Positions 16,798-25,494 of a stretch of DNA of 34,483 nucleotides are shown here, piece by piece. The position numbers and the translations under genes are program-made. Numbering within the stretch: position 1 is the first letter of the stretch; every line of letters starts with the position of its first letter. The stretch lies in the NCBI GenBank assembly GCA_025361105.1, contig JANYAW010000369.1:1-34483 (forward strand), given 5' to 3'. The notes below the pieces were generated by a model. It searched no databases. It had not been told where the DNA came from and saw nothing but the letters and a program-made list of their open reading frames with translations. The stretch is from Rhodocyclaceae bacterium (lineage in GTDB: Bacteria; Pseudomonadota; Gammaproteobacteria; Burkholderiales; Rhodocyclaceae).

Positions 16798-18393
16798 TTA
16801 GTCCATCGCCTCGTACAACGGCAGCGTCAAGAACTCCGGATAGTTTTCCGAGAGCGACATTTCCTCGAATATGATTGCCGCTTGCTCGTAGGTTTTGGTG
16901 TCGTCGCCCGCTGCGCCGACGGTTGCTTTTACTTTCGCGAGTTCTTCAGTGATTAATACCCGCACCATCTCTGCTGTGACTTTGCGGCCATCGTCCAGCA
17001 CACCTTTGGGCGACACCACCCATTGCCGAACCTGCGAGCGGGAAATTTCTGCGGTTGCCGCGTCTTCCATCAAATTGTGTATCGGCACGCAGCCGTTACC
17101 CGCGAGCCATGAGCCGAGGTAATGTACGCCGACATTGATGTTGTTGCGCACGCCAGCTTCAGTAATTGGAGTTTCGGGCAGAAAGTTGAGCCAATCTTTC
17201 GGCCCGAAATTTTCGTCGCGCTGTTTTTCCCACTGGTTCGGGCGCTCGCCCAACACTTTTTGGAATTCCTCCGCCGCAATCGCCACCAAGCCAGGATGCG
17301 CGACCCAACCGCCGTCGAAGCCGTCGTTGGCATCACGGGTTTTGTCGTGGCGAATTCCGGCCAGCGCTTTTTCGTTGGCGACTGGATCGTTCTTGATCGG
17401 AATCAGCGCACTCATGCCGCCCATGGCCGGTGCGCCGCGCTTGTGGCAGGCTTTCACCAGCGCCAGCGCGTAGGAACGCATGAACGGAACTTCCATCGTA
17501 ATCGCGCTACGTTGCGCCAAACAAAAATCCTTGTTGCGTTTGAATTTCTTGATGCAGGAAAAAATGTAGTCCCAACGTCCGGCATTCAAGCCCGCGCTGT
17601 GCTCGCGAAGTTCGTACAAAATTTCTTCGAGTTCAAATGTCGCCAAAATTGTCTCGATCAAAACGGTCGCTTTAATTGTGCCTTGCGGTATGCCGATTTC
17701 ATTTTGCGCCATCACGAAAATGTCATTCCACAAACGCGCCTCAAGGTGCGATTCCATTTTTGGCAGATAGAAAAACGGTCCTGCGCCGCGGGCGATTTGT
17801 TCCTTGGCGTTGTGAAAAAACACCAGTGCAAAATCGAACACACCGCCGGACACCCGCTGGCCATCGACCAACACGTGCTTCTCGTCCAAATGCCAGCCGC
17901 GCGGACGGATTTGTAGCGTGGCGATTTTGTCGTTGAGTTTGTATTCCTTGCCTGCTTCGTTTCTGAAACTTAGCTCGCGCCGTATCGCTTTGAACAAATT
18001 GATTTGCCCTTGAATCTGGTTGTCCCATTTCGGGCTGTTGGAATCCTCAAAATCGCTCATGTAACTATCCGCGCCAGAATTGAAGGCATTGATAATCATC
18101 TTCGCTTCCACCGGCCCGGTGATTTCGGTGCGACGACGCTCGAGCGCTTTTGGTAGTGGCGCGATTTTCCAATTCCCATCGCGAACATACTTGGTTTCGG
18201 GCAAGAAATCGGGCAATTCGCCTGCGTCAATGCGCGCTTGGCGAGCAATGCGCGCGGCGAGTAAATCGCGACGGCGCGATTCGAACGCACGATGCAATTT
18301 GGCGACAAAGGCCAGCGCTTCTGGCGTGAGAATTGTGGCGAATTCGGCTGAAACAGGTGCCGTAATTTGAATGTCAGCGGGCATCGTGCTCAT
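16798..18393 (-). CDS. aceB: Malate synthase A
   Basis: Malate synthase condenses glyoxylate with acetyl-CoA to malate, the second enzyme of the glyoxylate shunt. The 531-residue length and motifs (MSDFEDSNSPKWDNQ, LQIRPRGWHLDEKH with R165, MEVPFMRSYALALVK, PIHNLMEDAATAEISRSQ) match isoform A (E. coli AceB, about 533 residues), not the larger isoform G. AAGGA precedes the ATG. The gene is divergent from a LysR-type regulator, and aceA lies beyond that regulator, so the three form a small acetate/fatty-acid utilisation block. Confidence 0.97.
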   Translation of the reverse strand: MSTMPADIQITAPVSAEFATILTPEALAFVAKLHRAFESRRRDLLAARIARQARIDAGELPDFLPETKYVRDGNWKIAPLPKALERRRTEITGPVEAKMIINAFNSGADSYMSDFEDSNSPKWDNQIQGQINLFKAIRRELSFRNEAGKEYKLNDKIATLQIRPRGWHLDEKHVLVDGQRVSGGVFDFALVFFHNAKEQIARGAGPFFYLPKMESHLEARLWNDIFVMAQNEIGIPQGTIKATVLIETILATFELEEILYELREHSAGLNAGRWDYIFSCIKKFKRNKDFCLAQRSAITMEVPFMRSYALALVKACHKRGAPAMGGMSALIPIKNDPVANEKALAGIRHDKTRDANDGFDGGWVAHPGLVAIAAEEFQKVLGERPNQWEKQRDENFGPKDWLNFLPETPITEAGVRNNINVGVHYLGSWLAGNGCVPIHNLMEDAATAEISRSQVRQWVVSPKGVLDDGRKVTAEMVRVLITEELAKVKATVGAAGDDTKTYEQAAIIFEEMSLSENYPEFLTLPLYEAMD

Positions 18394-18489
18394 TTGTTTT
18401 CCTTAGTATTAGCGGTGAATGTGGGCAGAAAACGAAACTTTATTACATTACAAACATCGTGATAAGCTGAGCATTTGTTCATTCAGTAG

Positions 18490-18502
18490 ATACTTAAAGT
18501 AT
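18490..18502. promoter_or_regulatory. Candidate operator palindrome between aceB and the LysR gene
   Basis: ATACTTAAAGTAT is a perfect 6-1-6 inverted repeat in the 140-bp divergent region. The position suits binding by the adjacent LysR-type protein, but assignment is by location only, and AT-rich palindromes of this size can arise by chance. Confidence 0.4.
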
Positions 18503-18533
18503 TGAATCGAGTATCGAACAAAAATCGCCATCC

Positions 18534-19430
18534 ATGAGCCATTTCAAACAAATGCAAGCCTTTGTGAATGCCGCCACACGCGGCTCGCTGGCCGACGCGG
18601 CAAGGCTGGACGAGGTGACGCCAGTGGTCATCGGGCGGCGCATTGATGCGCTGGAGACCCGCTTGGGTGTGCGGCTCTTGCTGCGCACGACGCGCAAACT
18701 CACGCTGACCCGCGAGGGTCAAGCTTTTTTGGAAGATTGTCAGCGCGTGCTGACTGATTTGAGTAACGCAGAAACGGCCGTGTCGCTTGGCAGCATTCGT
18801 GCGCGCGGGCACGTCAAAATTTCTGCACCGGCCGGATTTGGGCGGCGGCATGTTGCCCCGCACGTGGCGACATTTCAGGCCGAGCATCCCGACGTGCGCA
18901 TCAATCTGGATTTGACTGACCGGTTGGTCGATTTGATGAATGAAAGCGTTGATTGTGCGGTGCGAATCGGCGAGATGGATGATTCAAATTTGGTCAGCGT
19001 GCGCTTGGGTGAAATGCGCCGCGTGATCGTCGCCGCGCCTAAATATTTGCGGGCCAACGGCGTACCGTCAGCACCAACTGAGCTTGCGCATCACAACTGC
19101 TTATCGCTGACCCAACAACGCGGTTGGTCGTTGATGGCGAATGGCGAAGCACAGGTGATCAAAGTTGCAGGCAATTTGGAGAGCAACGATGGCGCCGTGT
19201 TGCGTGAGTGGGCACTGGCCAGCAAAGGGCTAGCCTGGCGCTCGTGGTGGGAAGTTGGCAACGATGTGATCAAAGGCAAACTCAAAACCGTGTTGGACGA
19301 TTACGCTGCGCCACCGGTCGGAATATACGTGGTGTTCCCAGATCGCCGACATTTGCCGCTGCGCGTGCGTTTGTTTATTGATATGCTGAAAGCATGTTAC
19401 GCGCGCGGTGATTATTGGGAGCGGACGTGA
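18534..19430 (+). CDS. LysR-family transcriptional regulator
   Basis: This 298-residue protein has an N-terminal winged helix-turn-helix (about 1-60, FVNAATRGSLADAARLDEVTP and RRIDALETRLGVRLL) and a LysR substrate-binding domain (about 90-290). It is divergent from aceB and convergent with aceA. LysR proteins usually act on the divergently transcribed neighbour, so control of the glyoxylate shunt is the leading guess. The effector is unknown. The recognition helix differs from the usual SQPAVS pattern (DEVTPVVIGRR), which is typical of the CrgA/DhcR-like subgroup. Confidence 0.9.
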   Translation: MSHFKQMQAFVNAATRGSLADAARLDEVTPVVIGRRIDALETRLGVRLLLRTTRKLTLTREGQAFLEDCQRVLTDLSNAETAVSLGSIRARGHVKISAPAGFGRRHVAPHVATFQAEHPDVRINLDLTDRLVDLMNESVDCAVRIGEMDDSNLVSVRLGEMRRVIVAAPKYLRANGVPSAPTELAHHNCLSLTQQRGWSLMANGEAQVIKVAGNLESNDGAVLREWALASKGLAWRSWWEVGNDVIKGKLKTVLDDYAAPPVGIYVVFPDRRHLPLRVRLFIDMLKACYARGDYWERT

Positions 19431-19438
19431 GCAAATTG

Positions 19439-19465
19439 CTCGGTTGGTGCTGGTGACACGCCGTT
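19439..19465 (-). repeat. Dispersed repeat copy 4
   Basis: This reverse-oriented copy matches the core at 23 contiguous bases, with divergence in the last four (CTCG in place of CCAG). It starts 9 bp after the LysR stop and lies just before a Rho-independent terminator, between convergent genes. Confidence 0.9.
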
Positions 19466-19479
19466 ACAGCCATGAGACG

Positions 19480-19520
19480 AAAAAAACGCCGCGACTCATT
19501 TCGAGCGCGGCGCTTTTTTT
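19480..19520. terminator. Bidirectional Rho-independent terminator
   Basis: CGCCGCG (19487-19493) pairs with CGCGGCG (19506-19512), flanked by seven A on the left and seven T on the right. It lies between the convergent LysR gene and aceA and can stop both. Confidence 0.85.
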
Positions 19521-19534
19521 ACTGCGAACAATAT

Positions 19535-20833
19535 TTAGTGAAACTGTTCTTCTTCCGTCGAGCCGGTCAGCGCAGTCACTGACGATTTGCCACCTTGAAT
19601 CACGGTCGTCACTTCATCGAAATAGCCAGTACCGACTTCTTGCTGATGCGAGACAAAGGTGTAACCACGATCACGCGCAGCGAACTCCGGTTCCTGTACT
19701 TTCTCAATGTACGCGGTCATGCCGCGTTCAACATAGTCTTGCGCCAGGTCGTACATGTGGTACCACATGTTGTGGATGCCGGCCAAGGTGATGAATTGGT
19801 ATTTGTAGCCCATTGCGCCAAGTTCGCGCTGGAATTTGGCGATGGTCGCATCGTCGAGATTTTTCTTCCAGTTGAACGACGGTGAGCAGTTGTAGGCGAG
19901 CAATTTGCCGGGGAATTTGCTGCGGATCGCTTCGGCGAACTTGCGTGCGAATTCCAAATCCGGCGTGCCGGTTTCACACCACACCATGTCGGCGTAGGGC
20001 GCGTAGGCGAGACCGCGGCTGATGGCTTGATCAAGGCCTTTATAGGTTTTGTAGAAGCCTTCTGCGGTGCGCTCTCCAGTGATGAATGGCTTGTCGTTGT
20101 CATCCACATCCGAGGTAACCAAATCTGCGGCTTCGGCATCGGTGCGGGCAAGGATGATAGTAGGTACGCCCATCACGTCGGCGGCCATGCGCGCGGCGAT
20201 CAGTTTTTGTACGGCTTCTTGCGTTGGCACCAAAACCTTGCCACCCATATGGCCGCATTTTTTGACTGAGGCGAGCTGGTCTTCAAAATGCACACCAGCC
20301 GCGCCAGAGCGAATCATGGCTTTCATCAATTCAAATGCGTTTAACACGCCACCAAATCCGGCTTCTGCATCGGCAACGATAGGCGCGAAATAATCGATGT
20401 AGCCTTTGTCGCCAGCGTCTATACCTTTGGAGTGTTGAATCTCATCCGCACGGCGGAAAGAGTTATTGATGCGCTCGACGACTTTTGGCACCGAGTCGAC
20501 GGGGTAGAGCGATTGATCGGGATACATCGCGGCGTAGCCGTTGTTGTCGGCGGCGACTTGCCAGCCGGACAGATAAATTGCCTTGATGCCGGCTTTGACT
20601 TGCTGCATCGCCTGACCGCCGGTGAGCGCGCCCAAGCAATTGACATAGGGCGTGTTGTTGACCAAGTCCCAAAGTTTGTCAGCGCCACGTTTTGCCAGCG
20701 TGTTTTCGATAGCGAAGGAGCCGCGCAAACGGACGATGTCTTCGGCAGTGTAGCCACGCTTGATGCCTTTCCAGCGCGGGTTTTCGGCCCAGTCTTTGGC
20801 CAGAGCGGCAGCTTGTGCTTTACGGTCAGTCAT
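19535..20833 (-). CDS. aceA: Isocitrate lyase
   Basis: Isocitrate lyase splits isocitrate into glyoxylate and succinate, the first glyoxylate-shunt step. The 432-residue protein contains the signature KKCGHMGGK with catalytic C193, plus [27 protein letters not shown] and [10 protein letters not shown]. The start is ATG 20833, preceded by AAGGAA with good spacing. A longer frame from 20866 lacks family similarity ([11 protein letters not shown]). A strong promoter and a 14-bp palindrome lie upstream. Confidence 0.98.
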   Translation of the reverse strand: MTDRKAQAAALAKDWAENPRWKGIKRGYTAEDIVRLRGSFAIENTLAKRGADKLWDLVNNTPYVNCLGALTGGQAMQQVKAGIKAIYLSGWQVAADNNGYAAMYPDQSLYPVDSVPKVVERINNSFRRADEIQHSKGIDAGDKGYIDYFAPIVADAEAGFGGVLNAFELMKAMIRSGAAGVHFEDQLASVKKCGHMGGKVLVPTQEAVQKLIAARMAADVMGVPTIILARTDAEAADLVTSDVDDNDKPFITGERTAEGFYKTYKGLDQAISRGLAYAPYADMVWCETGTPDLEFARKFAEAIRSKFPGKLLAYNCSPSFNWKKNLDDATIAKFQRELGAMGYKYQFITLAGIHNMWYHMYDLAQDYVERGMTAYIEKVQEPEFAARDRGYTFVSHQQEVGTGYFDEVTTVIQGGKSSVTALTGSTEEEQFH

Positions 20834-20883
20834 TAGAGTTCCTTTGTATAGTGGGTAGGCGGTCAAGATGAACCACGACGCAA

Positions 20884-20912
20884 AGTTTACGTGGAGTATT
20901 GCGCCGTGTCAA
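20884..20912 (-). promoter_or_regulatory. sigma70 promoter of aceA
   Basis: On the minus strand a perfect TTGACA (-35, 20907-20912) is followed after 17 bases by TAAACT (-10, 20884-20889). The predicted leader before the aceA ATG is about 45 bases. Confidence 0.75.
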
Positions 20913-20914
20913 CA

Positions 20915-20928
20915 GTCTTATATAAGAC
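20915..20928. promoter_or_regulatory. Perfect 14-bp palindrome upstream of the aceA -35
   Basis: GTCTTATATAAGAC is fully self-complementary and sits 2 bp upstream of the -35 hexamer. Such a position fits a dimeric regulator binding site. The bound protein is unknown; a GntR-type or similar regulator of central carbon genes is possible. Confidence 0.6.
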
Positions 20929-20995
20929 ATATTACATTAAGCTTGACGCGCTATCTGTTTGAAAAATATAGAAATACACTTTTTGAGTGGTGTGC

Positions 20996-21481
20996 TTACG
21001 GCACGTGAATCGCTATTTTGCTCACAATCACACCATCTTCGTCGGCGTAAATCCATTCGCCCGGGACAAAGTCGACATCGCCAAACGAGACGACGATATC
21101 CGCTTCGCCGATATTTTTCTTCAAGGTTTTCATCGGATGAGTGTCGATTGCAAAAACACCGATATCCATTTCAGCTATCGCGCGCGAATCACGAATGCAG
21201 CCGTTGACCACGATGCCAGCCCAGTTATTTTTGATACCAAGGCTCGCGAGTTGATCACCGACCAGCGCGCGCCGAATGCTGCCACCGCCGTCGATAACCA
21301 GCACTCGTCCGTCTCCCGCCGATTCAAGCGCTTTGCGCACGAAGGAGTTGTCTTCAAAAACTTTCAGCGTAACAATTTTGCCGTGAAATGAGGCCTTGCC
21401 GCCAAAGCTGGTGAACATCGGTTCAACAACGCGCACACCATCCTCGTGCGCATCGCAAAGGTCAGTGGTCAGGTAAGTCAT
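20996..21481 (-). CDS. rraA: RraA family protein (ribonuclease E inhibitor / oxaloacetate decarboxylase-like aldolase fold)
   Basis: This 161-residue protein starts MTYLTTDLCDAHEDGVRVVEPMF, typical of RraA, which binds RNase E and slows RNA decay in E. coli. The fold is shared with HMG/CHA aldolases and is often misnamed menaquinone methyltransferase. Conserved parts are DGGGSIRRALVGD and VNGCIRD, residues that in the aldolases hold metal and substrate, so an enzymatic role cannot be excluded. AGAGGAA precedes ATG 21481. It lies downstream of clpA, separated by a terminator. Confidence 0.9.
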   Translation of the reverse strand: MTYLTTDLCDAHEDGVRVVEPMFTSFGGKASFHGKIVTLKVFEDNSFVRKALESAGDGRVLVIDGGGSIRRALVGDQLASLGIKNNWAGIVVNGCIRDSRAIAEMDIGVFAIDTHPMKTLKKNIGEADIVVSFGDVDFVPGEWIYADEDGVIVSKIAIHVP

Positions 21482-21502
21482 ATTGGTTCCTCTGAAATGA
21501 AA

Positions 21503-21541
21503 AACGCGCCACACGTTTTCACATGTGCGGCGCGTTGGGTG
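21503..21541 (-). terminator. Rho-independent terminator of clpS-clpA
   Basis: On the minus strand AACGCGCC pairs with GGCGCGTT, with further pairing of the inner GCAC/GTGT bases, and is followed by TTTTT. It lies after the clpA stop and only about 20 bases before the rraA start, so rraA may depend on read-through or its own promoter. Confidence 0.75.
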
Positions 21542-21562
21542 TTAAAAGATTTCAGTCGAGCG

Positions 21563-23839
21563 TCAGTGCTGAATCGGTGCAGGCGCTGCAACATCAGATT
21601 CTGTCGCCGGAAAAGTCAGTTGAACTTTCTCGTTTTCGTCCAGATCTATTGTCACGCGGCCACCATGAATCAGCTGGCCAAATAGCAATTCATCGGCCAA
21701 TGCCGCACGTATCGTATCCTGAATCAGCCGTGCCATTGGCCGTGCCCCCATCAGAGGATCGAAACCCTTTTCACCCAGCCAGGCACGCAGCGCATCAGTG
21801 AAAATCGCTTCGACTTTTTTCTCATGCAACTGGCCTTCGAGTTGCATCAAGAATTTATCAACTACGCGCAAAATAATTGCCGCATCAAGCGCTTTGAAGG
21901 AAATGATGGCATCGAGACGATTACGAAATTCCGGTGAGAACATCCGCTTGATGTCGCCCATTTCATCGTTCTGCCCTTTGTTGGACGTAAAGCCAATGCT
22001 GGATTTTTGCAGCGCTTCGGCACCGGCATTGGTAGTCATCACAATAATCACATTGCGAAAATCGGCCTTGCGCCCGTTGTTGTCGGTCAGCGTACCGTGA
22101 TCCATTACCTGTAACAAAATATTGAACACATCGGGGTGAGCCTTTTCAATCTCGTCGAGCAGCAAAACCGAGTGCGGTTTCTTCGTCACCGCTTCGGTCA
22201 ACAATCCGCCTTGGTCGAAACCGACGTAGCCCGGTGGCGCGCCAATCAACCGACTCACCGCATGTCGTTCCATGTATTCAGACATATCGAATCGAATCAA
22301 CTCGATGCCCATTGAATACGCGAGTTGTCGCGCGACTTCGGTTTTGCCAACACCAGTGGGACCGGAAAAAAGGAAATTGCCGATGGGTTTTTGCGGCTGA
22401 CCAAGACCAGAGCGCGACATCTTGATTGCCTTGGCCAAGGCTTCAATTGCCGTGTCCTGACCGAACACCAGATTCTTCAAATCGCGATCAAGATTTTTGA
22501 GTGCGGAACGATCATCCGCTGATACATGCTGCGGCGGAATGCGCGCAATTTTGGCGACGACTTCTTCAATCTCTGGTTTGCCTATGGTTTTTTTCTGTTT
22601 CGATTTCGGCAGAATTCTTTGTGCGGCACCGGCTTCATCAATGACATCAATCGCCTTGTCGGGTAGATGTCTGTCATTGATGTATTTGGCAGAAAGTTCC
22701 GCCGCTACCGAAATTGCCGCCGCAGAATACTTAACACCGTGGTGCTCTTCAAAGCGGCTTTTCAGGCCACGCAAAATCGATACCGTCTCTTCAACACTTG
22801 GTTCTTCAACATCAACTTTCTGGAATCGCCGTGACAAGGCATGGTCTTTCTCAAACACACCGCGATATTCGCTGTAAGTCGTCGCGCCAATACATTTCAA
22901 GTCACCTGATGCCAAGGCTGGCTTGAGCAAATTCGACGCGTCCAAGGTGCCTCCCGAGGCTGCGCCCGCACCGATAAGCGTATGAATTTCATCGATGAAC
23001 AAAATCGCATTAGGGTCGCCGAGCAATTGCTTGAGCACGCCTTTCAAACGTTGTTCAAAATCGCCGCGATATTTAGTTCCGGCAAGCAGCGCGCCCATGT
23101 CCAAAGAATGCACCACGCATTTTGAAAGAATTTCTGGCACGCGACCTTCGACGATGCGATGTGCCAGTCCTTCCGCAATTGCCGTCTTGCCGACACCAGC
23201 TTCGCCGACTAATAGTGGATTGTTTTTGCGCCGACGACACAAGGTTTGAACAACTCGCTCGAGTTCTTTTTCACGACCAATCAGCGGATCGATTTTCCCA
23301 GTCAATGCCTGTTGATTCAAATTCACCGTGAACGAGTCCAAGGGGCTGTTCTTTTCTTGTGCTTCGGATTCGGTTTCGGTCGATTCTTCCTTGCCAGCCG
23401 GATGCGGCGTTTTGGTGATGCCATGCGAAATGAAATTCACTACGTCAAGGCGCGAGACGTTTTGGCGCTGCAAGAAAAACACCGCGTGAGAATCTTTTTC
23501 GCCAAAGATGGCGACCAGCACATTGGCGCCGGTGACTTCTTTTTTGCCCGAAGACTGAACATGCAAAATCGCGCGCTGAATGACGCGCTGGAACCCTAAG
23601 GTGGGTTGCGTGTCGATCTCGTCCAAGCCACCAATGGTTGGGGTATGTTCGGTGATAAAGGTCAGCAATTCTTTACGCAAGCCTTCGGCATCGGCAGCGC
23701 ACGCACGCAAGACATCGGCGGCACTCGGGTTATCGAGCAAGGCCAGCAGCAAGTGCTCAACCGTGATGAATTCATGGCGCTTTTGTCGTGCTTCCATAAA
23801 AGCCATATGCAGGCTGACTTCGAGTTCCTGAGCAATCAT
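21563..23839 (-). CDS. clpA: ATP-dependent Clp protease ATP-binding subunit ClpA
   Basis: This 758-residue AAA+ unfoldase has the same length as E. coli ClpA. An N-domain (about 1-145) precedes the D1 module with Walker A GEAGVGKT (212-219) and Walker B AILFIDEIH. The D2 module follows with Walker A GPTGVGKT (493-500) and Walker B VLLLDEIEKAH. It feeds proteins to ClpP, which is not in this window. The start overlaps the clpS stop by one base (TGATG), so clpS-clpA are translationally coupled, and the adaptor is made with its partner. Confidence 0.98.
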   Translation of the reverse strand: MIAQELEVSLHMAFMEARQKRHEFITVEHLLLALLDNPSAADVLRACAADAEGLRKELLTFITEHTPTIGGLDEIDTQPTLGFQRVIQRAILHVQSSGKKEVTGANVLVAIFGEKDSHAVFFLQRQNVSRLDVVNFISHGITKTPHPAGKEESTETESEAQEKNSPLDSFTVNLNQQALTGKIDPLIGREKELERVVQTLCRRRKNNPLLVGEAGVGKTAIAEGLAHRIVEGRVPEILSKCVVHSLDMGALLAGTKYRGDFEQRLKGVLKQLLGDPNAILFIDEIHTLIGAGAASGGTLDASNLLKPALASGDLKCIGATTYSEYRGVFEKDHALSRRFQKVDVEEPSVEETVSILRGLKSRFEEHHGVKYSAAAISVAAELSAKYINDRHLPDKAIDVIDEAGAAQRILPKSKQKKTIGKPEIEEVVAKIARIPPQHVSADDRSALKNLDRDLKNLVFGQDTAIEALAKAIKMSRSGLGQPQKPIGNFLFSGPTGVGKTEVARQLAYSMGIELIRFDMSEYMERHAVSRLIGAPPGYVGFDQGGLLTEAVTKKPHSVLLLDEIEKAHPDVFNILLQVMDHGTLTDNNGRKADFRNVIIVMTTNAGAEALQKSSIGFTSNKGQNDEMGDIKRMFSPEFRNRLDAIISFKALDAAIILRVVDKFLMQLEGQLHEKKVEAIFTDALRAWLGEKGFDPLMGARPMARLIQDTIRAALADELLFGQLIHGGRVTIDLDENEKVQLTFPATESDVAAPAPIQH

Positions 23840-24159
23840 CAGTTTTCCTCCATTACGCAGGCCAGCGGGTGCTGATGCCGACGGGAAAATGCTTCGACTT
23901 GTTCAACCTTTGTAGCCGCCACATCGCGAGGGTAAGTACCGCATACGCCTTTCCCATCTCGATGCACGTTCAACATTACCATGGTCGCTTGCTCGCGAGA
24001 GAGTCCAAAAAACTTCTCTAGTACGACAACGACAAAGTCCATTGGAGTGAAATCATCGTTGAGCAGCAACACCTTAAACATCGGTGGTGGCTTAACTCGA
24101 CTTTTCTCCGGAAGCAGGACAGCACCGCCATCACGTTCGATTTGCTTGCGCGTGACCAT
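23839..24159 (-). CDS. clpS: ATP-dependent Clp protease adaptor ClpS
   Basis: This 106-residue adaptor delivers N-end-rule substrates to ClpAP. The conserved binding region [22 protein letters not shown] and the later [20 protein letters not shown] segment are intact. It is coupled to clpA by TGATG. Upstream is the 385-bp region shared with the divergent cold-shock gene; no convincing clpS promoter could be picked by eye. Confidence 0.97.
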   Translation of the reverse strand: MVTRKQIERDGGAVLLPEKSRVKPPPMFKVLLLNDDFTPMDFVVVVLEKFFGLSREQATMVMLNVHRDGKGVCGTYPRDVAATKVEQVEAFSRRHQHPLACVMEEN

Positions 24160-24292
24160 GATTTGATTCTAATGCGATATGGAGGCGCGACACGACAGTT
24201 GCAAGGGTTGAATAGGGCGCGCAAGGCGGTTCTTTTTACGCGCGGCAATGAAAATTGTACATGTGGTTTTTATGTAACAATTGCTAAAAAAG

Positions 24293-24321
24293 TTGACCAT
24301 TTTGTAAAATGGGCGTATAAG
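24293..24321 (+). promoter_or_regulatory. sigma70 promoter of the cold-shock gene
   Basis: TTGACC (24293-24298) and TATAAG (24316-24321) are separated by 17 bases. Transcription would start near 24328, leaving an untranslated leader of about 217 bases before the ATG at 24545. Confidence 0.75.
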
Positions 24322-24327
24322 GCGAAG

Positions 24328-24544
24328 CGTGTTTGGCTCAAGGTCTGTCTCAGTGTTCCTTACGAATTGTTTTCTCTTCGCCGAGGTTTCCGGTCTCCCC
24401 GCTGTCCTTCAGTTTTCTGAATCGCCGCTCGGTGTCCTTCACTGCTTCAAAATTGTTAGACAAACATCACCCCGGTGATCATGTTTGCACACGCCGTGTG
24501 CGCTGAAATCCGGTTTATTCGTTTTTGATTAAGGAAGAGTTTTC
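24328..24544 (+). other. Long 5' leader of the cold-shock gene
   Basis: The stretch between the predicted start of transcription and the ATG holds no open reading frame of interest. It includes a small hairpin GCACAC/GTGTGC (24487-24501) and a strong ribosome-binding site AAGGAAGAG (24531-24539). E. coli cspA has a 159-base leader that folds into a thermosensor; a similar role is inferred here from length and position only. The rest of 24160-24292 shows no feature. Confidence 0.5.
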
Positions 24545-24748
24545 ATGGCAACAGGTACAGTCAAGTGGTTCAACGACGCCAAGGGTTTCGGCTTCATCAC
24601 TCCAGATGATGGCAGCGAGGATCTTTTCGCGCATTTCTCCGCAATTAACATGGCGGGATTCAAGTCTCTGAAGGAAGGTGACAAGGTAACGTTCGACGTT
24701 GTGCAAGGCCCTAAGGGCAAGCAAGCGTCAAACATTCAGAAACCCTGA
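24545..24748 (+). CDS. Cold-shock protein (CspA family)
   Basis: This 67-residue single cold-shock domain protein binds single-stranded RNA and DNA. It shows [18 protein letters not shown] with RNP1 KGFGFI and RNP2 DLFAHF, and ends KQASNIQKP. Such proteins act as RNA chaperones in cold or general growth. Codon use is that of a highly expressed gene. It has its own promoter, long leader and a strong terminator, so it is monocistronic. Placement next to clpS is common in proteobacteria. Confidence 0.97.
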   Translation: MATGTVKWFNDAKGFGFITPDDGSEDLFAHFSAINMAGFKSLKEGDKVTFDVVQGPKGKQASNIQKP

Positions 24749-24771
24749 TTGCCGCTCTTCGCTTCGACTTG

Positions 24772-24797
24772 TGGTGCTGAAGATTTTGTCAGCACCA
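24772..24797 (+). other. Hairpin in the cold-shock mRNA 3' region
   Basis: TGGTGCTGA pairs perfectly with TCAGCACCA around an 8-base loop, a little upstream of the terminator. The arms resemble TGGTGCTGG/CCAGCACCA in repeat copy 3, which may be coincidence or a decayed relative. Confidence 0.55.
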
Positions 24798-24806
24798 AAA
24801 ATTGAG

Positions 24807-24838
24807 AACCCGCTCAAGGCAACTTGAGCGGGTTTTTT
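24807..24838 (+). terminator. Rho-independent terminator of the cold-shock gene
   Basis: A 12-bp perfect stem, AACCCGCTCAAG with its complement, closes a 4-base loop and runs into six T. This is a strong terminator. Confidence 0.93.
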
Positions 24839-24948
24839 CTTTGTGGGCAACAACTTTTTTAAATGAAAATTTTCATTTTTCCTTCGCCACCAGCACGATC
24901 TAACCCACGCCGGATGCACGCGCCAAACTTTAAGTCTGAGGCGCCGCT

Positions 24949-25494
24949 GTGCCGCGCCTAATCTTGCTCAACAAACCCTTCGGCGTGCTGACGCAATTCA
25001 CTTCTGAATTAGGTCACGCCACGCTCAAAGATTTTGTACCCGTGCCCAATGTTTATCCCGCCGGCAGGCTCGACGCGGACTCGGAAGGCTTGGTACTACT
25101 CACCGACGACGGTGCACTGCAGGCGCGCATCGCCGACCCGCGCCACAAGCTTGCCAAGCGCTATTGGGTGCAGGTCGAAGGCATTCCCGAATCGGCCGAT
25201 TTGTTGCGCCTCACCAATGGTATTGACCTCGGCGATTTCGTCACCGCGAAATGCGAATGCAAAATCATTGATGAGCCAGCATCACTATGGCAGCGCACAC
25301 CGCCGATACGTGTGCGTGCGGCAATCCCAACCACGTGGCTGGAGATTATTTTGCGCGAAGGAAAAAATCGACAAATCCGTCGAATGACTGCGAAAATTGG
25401 CTATCCTTGCTTGCGCCTGATTCGATACTCCATCGGGCAATGGACTTTGCGGGACATGCAACCAGGCAAATGGCGAGAAGAGGAAATACGATGA
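24949..25494 (+). CDS. 23S rRNA pseudouridine synthase, RluE-like
   Basis: This 181-residue protein of the RsuA/RluB/E/F family isomerises a uridine in rRNA. The catalytic aspartate lies in PAGRLDADSEGLVLLTDDG, and the family end EGKNRQIRRMTAKIGYPCLRLIR is intact. There is no S4 domain, as in RluE (which modifies U2457 of 23S rRNA); target choice is inferred. The start is GTG 24949, since a stop lies in frame 12 bases upstream. The stop overlaps the next gene (ATGA), so the two are probably coupled. Confidence 0.9.
   Translation: MPRLILLNKPFGVLTQFTSELGHATLKDFVPVPNVYPAGRLDADSEGLVLLTDDGALQARIADPRHKLAKRYWVQVEGIPESADLLRLTNGIDLGDFVTAKCECKIIDEPASLWQRTPPIRVRAAIPTTWLEIILREGKNRQIRRMTAKIGYPCLRLIRYSIGQWTLRDMQPGKWREEEIR

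Noticed and set aside
19070-19090. CAGCACCAACTGAGC in the LysR gene, similar to the repeat core
   Set aside because: The match is limited to about 13 bases, lacks the GGCGTGT half, and encodes PSAPTEL, which fits an ordinary LysR alignment. Treated as chance.
25287-25490. Long 5' extension of the DUF192 frame
   Set aside because: It overlaps the pseudouridine synthase out of frame; the signal peptide and ribosome-binding site place the start at 25491.
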